A DNA stretch of 61,174 nucleotides from Leishmania donovani (GCF_000227135.1 NC_018258.1:1107543-1168716), one strand, 5' to 3'. Numbered from the stretch's first letter, positions 44,599 through 54,745 are shown. Notes: generated by a model not told the origin, from the sequence alone. A program made the numbers and translations.

Positions 44599-45747
44599 TT
44601 ATAAATCCAGTGCGATCGGCTCGCATCGCTGATAGTCGCTGCGCACCAGGCGCGGGCGATTCAGGAAGAGTACCACGACGGTAGAGATGAGCACTCCGGC
44701 GATGAAGAGAGCAATGGCAATGCCCACCGTGAGGCCGGTGCTGAGCCCCTTCTCCTGAAAGGTGTGCACAATGGTGGTGTTGTCAAGCCACATCACCTCT
44801 GCCTGGATGTTGCCGAGCCCCTGCAGAATAGTGTCCATGCTCACTGACTTCAGCGTCGTGTTCAGCATCTTGGCCAGGCGGTAGCCGGCAAGCAGCACCT
44901 GACGCTCCGAGATCTTCTTGGCGTTTGTCTTGTACTCGTTGGAGAGCGTGGCGCCGTTGGAGGCTCCAGGGAACGCATACTTGATCGCCAGCTCATACCC
45001 CTCGTTCCGAATCGCCGTCGTGTTCTGAAGGTTCTTCTCCGCCGTCGTTAAGTTGCCTGCATATGTCGCTTCCAGATAGTCGACGAACGCCTTCAGGTCT
45101 TCGTAGGCGTCCTTGCTCAACGGCCATGGGTAGCCCACACTGGCCGGCCCTTCCGCCATCGAATCCCAGTACGCGTGCAGCAGCATCTTGGCTCCATTAG
45201 AATCGATGGTCACCATCTGCGCATTGCCGCCGTAGTCGCCTAGAGGGTACTCATCGGAGAATAAGTTTGCGTTGTGCAGAGGCTGGTGTATGTCGCCGAA
45301 CAAGTGAACCATAAACGCCAAGCACTGCGTAATAATCTCAGTCGTCGCTGTCGTTTTCCTGATCGCAGACTCCAACATTGGAATGACGGAGGCAGCATTC
45401 ACCGTCTGCGCCGGGCTGAGCTCGAGAGTAAAGTCCGCGTCCGGATAGTATGGTGCCGTTATGAAGTGCCAGTTGAAGTTCGTCTTTAGGCCGGACTCGA
45501 GCAGATCGTCGGCCCACGGCCCCAGCTGTACCATATCCGGCGACTTGGGGAAGGGACCAGCGAGGGAGAGCACCTTGGCCGCGGCATTAGCCTTCTTCAC
45601 CAGCTTCGGGTCCATGTGGCGCTGCGCAATGAGGGCGACGGCCATGTGACCCTTGCTCCATCATGCCGCAGACGGAAGCGCGACGGCACAGAGGAGGACC
45701 AGGACCACCGCGGCGTAGAGCGCCGCTGTTCGGGCTGCGTCAGCCAT
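44599..45747 (-). CDS. 3'-nucleotidase/nuclease (P1/S1 family), second copy, with one in-frame TGA at codon 29
   Basis: Class I nuclease that hydrolyses nucleic acids and 3'-nucleotides, at the cell surface or in secretory compartments, for purine salvage. From the ATG at 45747 the frame reads a typical signal peptide (ending ALPSAA), then TGA at 45661-45663, then WSKGHM and 353 more codons without a break, 382 positions in all. In the intact neighbour the same place reads SAWWSKGHM, so TGA replaces the first Trp, which by alignment to P1 nuclease is the mature N-terminal Trp that binds zinc. The other ligand motifs are kept: SKGHM, PWADD, NWHFI, HLFGDIHQPLH, HAYWD. A C-terminal membrane helix follows (GIAIALFIAGVLISTVVVLF). 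It could be a fresh pseudogene, a base-calling error or a read-through gene. Confidence 0.85.
45661..45663 (-). other. In-frame TGA codon in the nuclease gene
   Basis: The plus strand reads tca, so the minus-strand codon is TGA. It is preceded by GCA (Ala) and followed by TGG (Trp). One G-to-A transition from TGG explains it. Confidence 0.9.
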
Positions 45748-45775
45748 GGCGTACATTGCTTTAGCTTAAGAGATT

Positions 45776-45811
45776 GGGGTGGGTGGGTGGGTAGGTGGAG
45801 GGAGAGGGGTT
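45776..45811 (-). promoter_or_regulatory. C-rich polypyrimidine tract upstream of the second nuclease copy; G-quadruplex-capable on plus strand
   Basis: The plus strand is a series of GGGT repeats followed by GGAGGGAGAGGGG, which fits the G-quadruplex pattern. The transcript carries the CT-rich complement only 30-65 nt before the ATG at 45747. A candidate acceptor is the AG in TTAAG just downstream of the tract. Confidence 0.5.
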
Positions 45812-47523
45812 GGTGAGAGTGGAGAGTAGGTATCGTGTGTGTAGCGAAAAGAGTGCGCTCGTCCGTCTTGCCGCGCCGCAACACCTGCCCCTCCAAGATT
45901 ACGTGTCTTTGAGTTGTGACGAGCGCGCAGGGTACAAAAAACGGAGCTCATTTTTCATCAGAGGAGATTCATTGTCAGGGAGCGAGCAGCGCGCAAGACG
46001 CATTAACAAGAGTGATGACAGAAGGGGGGCATCGCTTGCAAAAAGAAAATGCTCCCTCCCTTAAGGCCATCCATCAGTTGTGCGCATTCGCCAGTGAGAT
46101 GCGTCTCAGAGGTGCACCGACACGGAAGACTGATGTCGCCATTTCCGCATGTTCATGAGTACGGCCAGAGACCATCTCCGCTACATGCGCGCGTGCCATG
46201 GCGGAAACGAGAAAGAGCGATGGCACATGACGCGTGTCCTCAGCGCCAGCACTCCGTGCTCATCTGCATTTCATTTTATGCGCGTACCGTGGCTGGCCGA
46301 CGGCCACTGTGCAGCCGTATATACGGTGTGCATATGGTGGCCGTTGCCGGCCTCGCTTTCACAAGCGGCGTCTGCCCAGCTACCCCCCCCCCTCGGGGGG
46401 GGGGCGATGTGTTGCAGCGCCCTAATGAGTAAAGGAATAGGAAAAGAAAAAAGGAAACACAAGCCAGGCACGTCTACTCTCACATTACTTCAACCCTCAT
46501 TGTGACCCTTGCGATAGCGGCGCATCTGCAAGAGGGACGCGGAGGGCGCGGGGAGGGGGGAGAAAGATGACTCACAGCCGAAACGAATCGAGAACCCTCC
46601 TTTCGCGAGGCTCGCATTCCGAAAAGGCAGTGGAATGAGGGCAGAGACACAGATTAAAGGTCAACCAATGATAAATGAATACAGAGGAGGAAGAATCACA
46701 GAGGGGAGAGGGGAAAGAGAGAAAAAACAACCGCGAACAAGCAAAGCAGACTAAGAGGCTCTACACGAGGGACACGAACTCCGCTGCTGCCGCTGTATGT
46801 TCCTTCGTCTGTTTTCGCTGTGTTTTGTCGCCCTCCCTTCCGTTCCCTCTCCTCGCAACTCTTCCTCCTCCTGCAATCAGCGGCAGATGCCGTTGAGAGA
46901 CGTCAACATCTCTCTGGCCGCGCTGTTTGCTTCTGCTTACGTTCGGCTGTGCGTGCGTTCAACAAAGAAGAGCAACATCAGAGGAGGGGGAGGCGGTTAG
47001 TTGTGCGTGTATGCCGGTGTGTATGTGCCGATGGAGACATGCATACATTTTTATGTATGTATACGCATGCATGTCTGTGTACACTTCTTCCCTTCCTCCT
47101 CTTTACATCCCGTGCGTTCTCAGAGAGAGAGGGAGGGAGAGCGCGAGGAAGCGAAGAGTACACAAGCACATGAAAAAAAGGAAAAGGGAAAAGCACCCTC
47201 CTCTTCTCCCCGTCGTCACGTCGATAGTCAGCGGGGCTGGCTGCCACGAAGAGTGCGACACACACACACGCACACACAGGTGCGTGTAAGAGAGGGATGC
47301 AGATGGGCTGCTCGCGGCACCATTGCTAGACACTCTCCTCTGTGTTGACGTTTTTTTGCTTGGGGGAGGGGAGAGGACGGCGCTGGGCAGCGAAGAGGCG
47401 CCCAAAAGGGAGAGAGCGAAAGACACGCGATAGGATCGAGAGGAGGCACAGGGGGAAAAAGACGCTGCTTTCTTCTGCCGGAGGCACCGCGAGGCGTGCG
47501 CGAGGGCAGCCCAAAATGCAGTT
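45812..47523. other. Intergenic spacer between nuclease copies
   Basis: 3' region of the intact nuclease and 5' region of the TGA copy. It contains the C10/G10 palindrome at 46383-46404 and GA-rich runs near 46660-46760. No gene supported. Confidence 0.5.
46383..46404. repeat. Perfect C10-TC-G10 palindrome
   Basis: Ten C, then TC, then ten G. The transcript would form a hairpin of ten G:C pairs with a two-base loop in the 3'UTR or spacer of the intact nuclease gene. Confidence 0.9.
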
Positions 47524-48660
47524 CTAGAGGGCGACGTGCTCATAGGAACCAAAGCGGTCGCGCTTCGGCAGGTAGCACTTGAGGGCCAGGACCACCAGGG
47601 TGGCGATGATAATGCCGGCGATGAAGAGTGCCACGGCGACAATCGCCGTCACAGCAGCGCTGATGCCTTTCTGATCGTAGTGGTTGTGCACCTCAGCCTT
47701 GTTTTCCGTGTCCACTTCGCTTTGGATGCTCTTGAGGCCCTGCAGAATAGTGTCCATGCTCACTGACTTCAGCGTCGTGTTCAGCATCTTGGCCAGGCGG
47801 TAGCCGGCAAGCAGCACCTGACGCTCCGAGATCTTCTTGGCGTTCGTCTTGTACTCGTCAGAGAGCGTGGCGCCATTGTCGGCGCCGGGGTAGGCGTACT
47901 TGAGCGCCAGGTCGAAGGTCTCCTTGGATATCTCCGTAGTATCCACGAGATTCTTCTCCTTATCCGTCAGCGTGCTCGCGTACGTTGCTTCCAGATAGTC
48001 GGCAAAGTTGTTTAGGTCGTCGTAGTCGGCCTCGCTCAACGGGCGCGGCACATCCTCACCAGATTTGCCCTCCGCCATCGAGTCCCAGTACGCGTGCAGC
48101 AGCATCTTGGTTCCCTTGGAGTCGATAACGACGAGCTGCTTGTTGCCGCCGAGGTCGCTTTCCGGGTACTGGTTAGAGAAGAGGTTGACGTTGTGCAGTG
48201 GCTGGTGGATGTCGCCCATAAAGTGTAGCAAGAGCGCCAGCGACTGGACGATAACGTCGGAGTTGGCCGTGGGTTTTTCGATCGCCGTCTGCAGCATCGG
48301 GATGACAGAGGCGACGTTCACCGTCTGTACGGGGCTGACATCCAAGGTGAAGTCTTCGTCCGTGTAGTACGGCGTCGTGATGTAGTGCCACGTCGACAGT
48401 GTTTTGAGGCCGATCGTCTTGATGTCATCCGCCCACGGTGCGGTCTGCACCATGTCTGGGCTTTTTGGATAGGGTCCAGAGAAGGACAGCACCTTAGCAG
48501 CCAGCTCAGCTTTTTCAACGAGAGACGCACCCATGTGGCGTTTCGCAATGAGCGCCACGGACATGTGGCCCTTGCTCCACCACGCGCTGACAGGGAGTGC
48601 AGCAGTACTGAGGAGCGTCAGCGTCACCAGCAGAAGCTGAAGGAAACGAGCTCGAGCCAT
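47524..48660 (-). CDS. 3'-nucleotidase/nuclease (P1/S1 family), intact copy
   Basis: A 378-aa class I nuclease with three-zinc active site, which in Leishmania supplies nucleosides by removing 3'-phosphate and degrading nucleic acids. It starts at MARARFLQLLL (signal peptide 1-26). The mature N-terminus WWSKGHM gives Trp27 and His32, matching Trp1 and His6 of P1 nuclease. The remaining ligand motifs follow: PWADD, TWHYI, HFMGDIHQPLH and HAYWD. A C-terminal helix (about 345-367) and a short cytosolic tail make it a type I membrane protein, probably facing the outside or the flagellar pocket. The upstream Met at 48858 is rejected because the signal peptide would then be internal. It shares 107 identical bases with the second copy (47738-47844), a sign of gene conversion. 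Confidence 0.95.
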   Translation of the reverse strand: MARARFLQLLLVTLTLLSTAALPVSAWWSKGHMSVALIAKRHMGASLVEKAELAAKVLSFSGPYPKSPDMVQTAPWADDIKTIGLKTLSTWHYITTPYYTDEDFTLDVSPVQTVNVASVIPMLQTAIEKPTANSDVIVQSLALLLHFMGDIHQPLHNVNLFSNQYPESDLGGNKQLVVIDSKGTKMLLHAYWDSMAEGKSGEDVPRPLSEADYDDLNNFADYLEATYASTLTDKEKNLVDTTEISKETFDLALKYAYPGADNGATLSDEYKTNAKKISERQVLLAGYRLAKMLNTTLKSVSMDTILQGLKSIQSEVDTENKAEVHNHYDQKGISAAVTAIVAVALFIAGIIIATLVVLALKCYLPKRDRFGSYEHVAL

Positions 48661-49145
48661 GTCTGCCGTAGCGTGCACGGTACTGTGTGTGTGTGTGTGC
48701 GTGTGTGCGAGGAAGACGGGGGGCCGAGGAGTCACTGTACAGCACGTAATGGCTGAGGTTTGCTTCACGGTGTGGAGAGGAAAGGATAAACAGCAACGAC
48801 GCCAAAGAAACGGAAGCAACACAGAGACAGTTGAGTGCAAGAAGATCTTGACGGACATCGTGCGACGTGAACGGGCCGCCCCGAACGGTATAGGCGGAGT
48901 GGGCGGGGGGGGTGTAGAGACACGTCAGTGGAGCGGCTGGAAAGCTGACTCATCGCCATGGAGGTGCCACAAGAGGAAGGGGGGTTCCTGAGCACTTCAA
49001 ACGCGGTCTATGCTCATGGAAAGCAGGTTGTGTGATCATCAAAGAAAGTGCATCTAGATTGGTAACGCAGTCGGAATGACCACGCAGCGGTTGGCGCGTC
49101 TATTCTAAATACAAGAAACACCACCGAGTATTCACAACGGAACTG
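48661..49145. other. Intergenic spacer
   Basis: Short spacer between the SNF2 gene and the intact nuclease. A TG-rich run at 48682-48707 reads as CA-rich on the transcript immediately upstream of the nuclease ATG. No gene seen. Confidence 0.5.
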
Positions 49146-51872
49146 CTACGCGCTCCTGTGCGGCATCACGTGTTGCAGCCACGCACGATCGAGAAGCAGG
49201 CGGAGTTCGCCGGCGGTCAGTGCCTGCCTCTTGGATGAGGACACTGATGAACCAGATCTCGCCCTCTTTTTCGGAGGCTCGGCACATACTGCTGCCGCCG
49301 CACATCGAAGGACATCCGCGGCCGGGATTGGTGGTGGCCGAGTGCCCACGTCACCACTCGTAGTGCAGCACCGCTGTGATATGCACCCTGCACCATCACA
49401 CCCAAGCACCAAGTGCTCTAGCTTCAGTTTCCGATCCACAATCCCGCTGTGCCGTTCATCTTCCACGGTGTGGGGGCTGACCAATCGGTAGACGGCGACG
49501 GGATTCCGCTGCCCGATTCTGTGGCACCGATCCACCGCCTGCAAGTCGTTGTGCGGATTGAAATCACCGTCCAGCAGGATAACGGTGTCGGCGCCGGTGA
49601 GGTTGAGGCCGGTGCCACCGGCGCGGGTGCTGATGAGAAACAGAAACACACCCGGCTGCGCTGCGATGGCAGCACTGGTGGCAGTTGAGGTCAGGGAGAG
49701 GTCTGATGACCATGAAGCAACATCCGCTTTACACTTGCTGGATGTGATGGAAGACTTGTGGGTTGAGAGGCTGTCACTTCCAGCACTAGCCGATCTCTTC
49801 CGCGTCACCAGATGGGCATAGCATGCCTTTACACTGCCCGTCGCCTTGAATAAGTGAGGCGGCGTCTCGTTCACGCTCCTCTCGGCAAGAACCCCTGCAG
49901 GGGTGCTCGCGCGAGCCGACAAAAATGGCTCCTCGAAGACTTCATCATCCTCTTCGATGCCTCGAGTGCGGAGCCCCTTCCCCAGACGGCGCCAGCTCGG
50001 CTTCGCCAGTGGGAGAACACGGTCGGCAGGGGTGGGGGGCTTCTCCGCCTGCCTGTCGTGCTCAAGGAACACCTCTACAGAATCACCTCCAGCTGCAGCA
50101 TTCACCGAAAATGGTGCGCTATCATACTCCGCACCATTGCCCGGTTGGTTGGAAGAGCTAGGCGGCCCTTGAAAGTGACGAATAGCCTCGCTGCGGGCTT
50201 CTGCAGAGCTGCTCCCGTCCAGGCGCGTGTACACCAACATCTGAGACAGCATCGTTTCAAGTCGCTTGCGGCCAGTGCTATCCTTGGGCGAACCGCTTTC
50301 GCGGCATCTGTCCATCGCCACCACTGCTTCTGTCTCATCGCCTCCAAGGAGCGCCTCTTCGAGGACCGCATTCTTCAAGGATAGGTATTCCTCGACGAGA
50401 TCGAGCGCATTTGTCATTTGAGAGAACAAGAGGACACGATGGCCACGGCGGCGCAGTTCCGGCAGCATGGCGTCAAGCAGTTTCAGCTTTCCTGACGCCT
50501 TCACCATGAACTCGAGTCGCTCGCGCGCTGAGGATGGCGACTGGGGTGTGCGCCGCCGTTCACAGCTATTTGCATAGAAGTCACGGATGAGAAACGGATG
50601 GATGCAGCATTTTCGGAGGTGCGTGAGACGGCTGTTGCTATAGCGTTCTTCCGATTGAACCCGGGCGTAGAGCAGCTGCTGCTTCGGTGTGAGCGGGGTG
50701 GGAAGAACGAGGTCGTACTTAGGCGGGAGCTTGATGCCGACAGTGGCCTTGATGCGGCGTAGCACAAATGGCTGCAGCACTGTTTTCAGACACGCGAGGA
50801 GTAAACCTTGCTCTTCGCCGGCGTTGGCGCCGGTATTCGCTTGAGGCGCATGTGGGAATCGAACGGCCGCTGCCGTATGCCTTTCTGTGGGCTCTTTCCC
50901 ACCTGAGCCATCGCCATGTCGCTCCTCTCTTCTCTCATTGACTCGTCGATCACATCCACATGAGAGTGCCGTCACTGCTTCTCGAAGACGCCGTTGATCG
51001 GCATCGCCGTGACTGAAAATCTGCGGCCCGACATACTCTAGTAGCGTCCACAGCTCCGTCAGGTCGTTCTGCAAAGGGGTGCCCGTGAGGATCAGGCGCA
51101 TGGGGCACGCGGCTTTGTGGAGAGTCTGCAGGAGCTTGCACTGGAGCTTCTTCAAGCGGTGCGCCTCGTCAACGATGGTGATATCCCAGTGGATAAGGCG
51201 AGCAAGCGCGCCATGGTCCATCATGACAGATTCGTAGCTCGCGAGCACGACTCCACCGACAGTCTTCGCCAGCACTCTCACGGGCACACCCTGTGCCCAC
51301 TGCGCCCGCAGAGTTTCCTGCCGCTCAAAGGCACGGCGGTGTCGGCTCCGCAGCCGCGATCTTAGCTTAGCACGGATCTCGTGTGTGCCGCGGAACTCGG
51401 TGACGTGCATCCACGGCACCCAGCGCAGCAGCTCCTTTTTCCAGCTCTCCATTGTGGAGAGAGGGACAACAATGAGGAAGGTGCCCAGCACCCCGGTCTT
51501 CGCGAGGGCGGCAAGGAAGGCGGCCACTTGAACTGTCTTGCCGAGGCCCATTTCATCTGCCATAATGCCGTGCAGGCCGAGTTCGTGGAGGGCCAGTAAC
51601 CAGCGCACGCCCTCCCGCTGGTGCTCGAGAAGTTGTAGCGGGGGTGAGGTGGCTGTAGAAGGTTGACAAACACACCCTGGGAGTGCGTTCGTGAGAGAGT
51701 AGGTCGGACATGCTTCATCGTCGGGAAAAAACTCTGCACGGCTGTCCAGTTGGTGAAGAGCTGCGCGTTGCCGTTGCGCCTCCACGGCCGCGCGGATCCG
51801 TGACTGTGTGCGCTGCGACGCTTTAGCCATCTTGTCAGCCGCGCGGTAGAGCTCATCGCACTGCAGGGTCAT
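49146..51872 (-). CDS. SNF2-family DNA-dependent ATPase / chromatin remodeller
   Basis: A 908-aa nuclear ATPase of the SNF2 superfamily. Ordered motifs: EHQREGVRWL, then DEMGLGKTVQ (motif I, about 106), DEAHRLKK (motif II, about 235), LTGTPLQNDLTELWTLL (motif III), RVLLFSQMTNALDLVEEYL and YTRLDGS in the C-lobe, STRAGGTGLNL (motif V, about 749) and DRCHRIGQR (motif VI, about 779). The C-lobe is interrupted by about 45 residues before YTRLDGS and by about 170 Ser-rich residues between that motif and motif V; these insertions are unusual. No chromo-, bromo- or SANT domain is visible, so the subfamily (Rad54, CHD or Lsh-like) is open. A polypyrimidine tract lies 145-190 nt upstream. Confidence 0.93.
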   Translation of the reverse strand: MTLQCDELYRAADKMAKASQRTQSRIRAAVEAQRQRAALHQLDSRAEFFPDDEACPTYSLTNALPGCVCQPSTATSPPLQLLEHQREGVRWLLALHELGLHGIMADEMGLGKTVQVAAFLAALAKTGVLGTFLIVVPLSTMESWKKELLRWVPWMHVTEFRGTHEIRAKLRSRLRSRHRRAFERQETLRAQWAQGVPVRVLAKTVGGVVLASYESVMMDHGALARLIHWDITIVDEAHRLKKLQCKLLQTLHKAACPMRLILTGTPLQNDLTELWTLLEYVGPQIFSHGDADQRRLREAVTALSCGCDRRVNERREERHGDGSGGKEPTERHTAAAVRFPHAPQANTGANAGEEQGLLLACLKTVLQPFVLRRIKATVGIKLPPKYDLVLPTPLTPKQQLLYARVQSEERYSNSRLTHLRKCCIHPFLIRDFYANSCERRRTPQSPSSARERLEFMVKASGKLKLLDAMLPELRRRGHRVLLFSQMTNALDLVEEYLSLKNAVLEEALLGGDETEAVVAMDRCRESGSPKDSTGRKRLETMLSQMLVYTRLDGSSSAEARSEAIRHFQGPPSSSNQPGNGAEYDSAPFSVNAAAGGDSVEVFLEHDRQAEKPPTPADRVLPLAKPSWRRLGKGLRTRGIEEDDEVFEEPFLSARASTPAGVLAERSVNETPPHLFKATGSVKACYAHLVTRKRSASAGSDSLSTHKSSITSSKCKADVASWSSDLSLTSTATSAAIAAQPGVFLFLISTRAGGTGLNLTGADTVILLDGDFNPHNDLQAVDRCHRIGQRNPVAVYRLVSPHTVEDERHSGIVDRKLKLEHLVLGCDGAGCISQRCCTTSGDVGTRPPPIPAADVLRCAAAAVCAEPPKKRARSGSSVSSSKRQALTAGELRLLLDRAWLQHVMPHRSA

Positions 51873-52016
51873 TTCTATGCAGCATACATGGGAAGGGCTG
51901 GTGAGTCGATAAGCCTCGCGCTTGCGACCAGTTCCGCTGCCGAGTGTCGAGCAACGGGGCAGCTTGATGGGGTGTGCTCGGAATAGCGACTCCGTTAATC
52001 ACCATCGGAGGGCACA

Positions 52017-52062
52017 CGGAGGAGAGAGAGGTGAGAGAGAGGTAGGGAGAGGAAACGAATCT
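52017..52062 (-). promoter_or_regulatory. Polypyrimidine tract upstream of the SNF2 gene
   Basis: The plus strand gaggagagagaggtgagaga continues as purines to 52062, giving a strong CT tract on the transcript 145-190 nt before the SNF2 start. It is the likely trans-splicing signal. Confidence 0.5.
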
Positions 52063-53872
52063 GCTAGAACGTGACACACGAGCCACTTTCCAAGCAGTTA
52101 GGTCAAAACCGCCGCACCTTCCGTGCCCTCGTGATGCGTGGACAGCTTTCGGGCAAGCGGGATCAAGGCACCTCACTGGCATCCTCCGATCAAATAGGAG
52201 AGTGGGAGGGAGTTGCGCGATAGCAGAGCTGACGCGGTCGGGGCAGTCGAAGCTCCTCCCGCTGCACCGCACCGTTAGAGGAACGTCGAGTTGTTGCGTT
52301 CATTGCCATCGTTTGCACCTTTTTTTTATGTTGTGTGGGCCGCACAACTATAAAAACAGAAGGGAGAGAGGCCTGGGACGTCGAAACGAGAGGAGATCCC
52401 CCCTCCCACACACGCCACTAAGCACCACCAAAGAAAGCAAGTTCATATATGAGAACGGAAAGGAAGCACACGCATGCACAAATAGAGAGAGAAAGAGGGA
52501 AGAGGGAGGGGAAGCGGTTATGCGCATGAATTCGCAGATATGCTGTAAACTACGAAGGCGAACAACAACAAAAAAGGCTTGCAAGAAAGAAAACGACAAG
52601 AGGAGCGAAGACATGCAGGCAATCGGGCGAGATTGCGGTACTACAAGCGCTGCTACACCGCCATGGCTCCGCCTTCAGCGGTCTTGTTTTCGTGCGTTTC
52701 CCAGCGGAGGACTTGCGTTCTCTCTCCCTCTGTGTGTCTGTGATTGCGGCGTGGCGGTGTGTTGTGAAATGGGCGCGCAGATGAGCTGCAGCCGTCCGTC
52801 GTGTGAGCTTGACACAGAGAGAGGGAGACGGGCAGCTTTGCCGAGTCGTGGCCACCGGCTCCGACACCCGTGCCCTCAAGCTGCGGCTCACGGCATTTGT
52901 GTGTCGCCCGCCCATTTTGCGTTGTTGCGTGCTGAGCCCCACAAACTTCGCCATCAGCGCTGCCGCCAGTCGAGGTAGTACGCGAAAACAACAACAAAAA
53001 CGCCTGCGCACACGTGCGCGCGTAAGGCAGCTCCTCGACCTTCTTTAGGAGCAAGAAACGTACACTATAGGCAAAGGGGAATACTCACCCGCACAGATCC
53101 GCTCTCGAAAAACGACTCTGACGCTTGCTGTGCCTCGACGGCGGAGACTCCCATCACGAGAGGGGCCGAAGTGACGGTGTCGTGGGTCGCAAGGAGGACG
53201 AAGATATCATCTTCCAGGTCCCTCCCTCAACACCAAGGCTAAAAGCACGCGCACACACAAGCAGAGCAGCAAAACCAAAACATGAGGACAGAAAAAAAGA
53301 CGCTGCCGCGATACCCGCGGATGGATGAGAGCACCCTTTTCGCTTTCGCGTTGACGAGAGCAATCAAGAGACGAGTTGGACGCGTCGTAGCTCCCGATGT
53401 CCGAATCCGAAGAGGCTTCCGAGTGACATCGACTCAGGCGCACCACACGCACGTATATCAGATGTACTGTAAGCGGCCGCCACCGCAGCCACACAGGACT
53501 CGAGTGATTCGCAGAAGCATCACACAGGCTCTTCCTCTGCTAGCACGACGACAGCAGCGGTGCCAGCTCCCAAACGACACGCGTGGCCAGAATCCACGAG
53601 CCTACTCACGTAACACGTGGGAGCAACGAAACCCCCACACGAACGAAAAAGACACGAGCCCAAGAGAAAAGGAAAACGCGATAAAGCATAAAAGAGGGCG
53701 AAGGGAGTATGTACGGCAGCGTCACCAGAAGAGCGTTTTGCGTGCCATCAGTCACTTAGGAGAGAAGAAGCTGGTGGTGGGGAGGGGGGGGAGGTGAGCT
53801 GACTCACCATGCGGAAAAAAAAGCGGAATAGGGAGAAAGCAGATAAAGGCATTTTCTTTTTGATTGATTTGC
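52063..53872. other. Intergenic spacer
   Basis: No supported gene between the SNF2 gene and the R1 copy at 53873. Frames here are short, basic and lack domains. Confidence 0.5.
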
Positions 53873-54697
53873 TTCGCGGCCACGCACTCCACTGCACACC
53901 GAGCAGATCGACAGATATGCACGCATACACGCCATCACAGCGCCGACGCCTCCGCTGCACCACGGCGGCATCTTGGCCCTCTAGGGCGAGACGGCTGCCG
54001 CCGAAGCGGGGACATGCGTCTCACGGTCTCTTCTTGTCCTTCCTCGCGCCTCCCTCGCACGCGTGCTGCGCCACCGGCACCAGACCGACCTGGGTGCACT
54101 GCGCGCCTGGACCCAACGCGGGCAGCGTCCAGGGCCCTGCTCAAGGGCGGAGGCACCGGCGTCCGCCGTGCGCGTAGTAGAGGGGTGGTGGTGGCCCAGG
54201 TGCATGCCGCACGGGCTCACGGAATCAGTTGGCCAGCCGCAGGCCAGGGCCCCCTGGAGGCCCTGTGCTCCGCCTGTGTGCCCTCCCTCGCGCCCTCCGT
54301 CGCCTCAAGCAGCGGCATGCCATAGTACGGTGTGGAGACTCGCCACATGGGTGCCCGGACGACCCGATGCTGCCATTCGGGGTGCTCGCGTCATGCCCCC
54401 CCCCCCCCGGGGGNNNNNNNNNNNNNNNNNNNNNNNNNNNNNNNNNNNNNNNNNNNNNNNNNNNNNNNNNNNNNNNNNNNNNNNNNNNNNNNNNNNNNNN
54501 NNNNNNNNNNNNCCCCCGGGGCATCTGTGCCTCAGCAGCCCACACGGCCGGGTGGGGGACGTTCCGCATGCTCCGCGCACATGCACACGGCGGCTCGCTC
54601 GCATGCGTCTCTTCGCGCCTCTGCATGCTTTCTTCGGATGCGAGGCGCCGTGCCGGCGGTGCTTGACAGCGCGTGCGCACAAAGAACTCAGAGCCTC
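53873..54697 (+). repeat. R1 interspersed repeat, most complete copy
   Basis: Runs from the cgcggccacgcactcc edge through the left half, a 13-C run followed by five G, a 99-N gap, then cccccgggg and the right half, ending at ctcagagcct. If the gap is only the repeated C/G tract, the element is about 0.7 kb. It lies directly downstream of isomerase copy 2 in the sense of transcription. No coding capacity or terminal repeats were recognised. Confidence 0.85.
54414..54512. other. Assembly gap (99 N)
   Basis: Run of N flanked by C13G5 on the left and C5G4 on the right, so the contig ends may overlap at the homopolymer tract. Confidence 0.99.
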
Positions 54698-54745
54698 TCC
54701 TCATGAGGGGCATGTAGACGTCAGATTGCAGAATTCACGCAAGAG

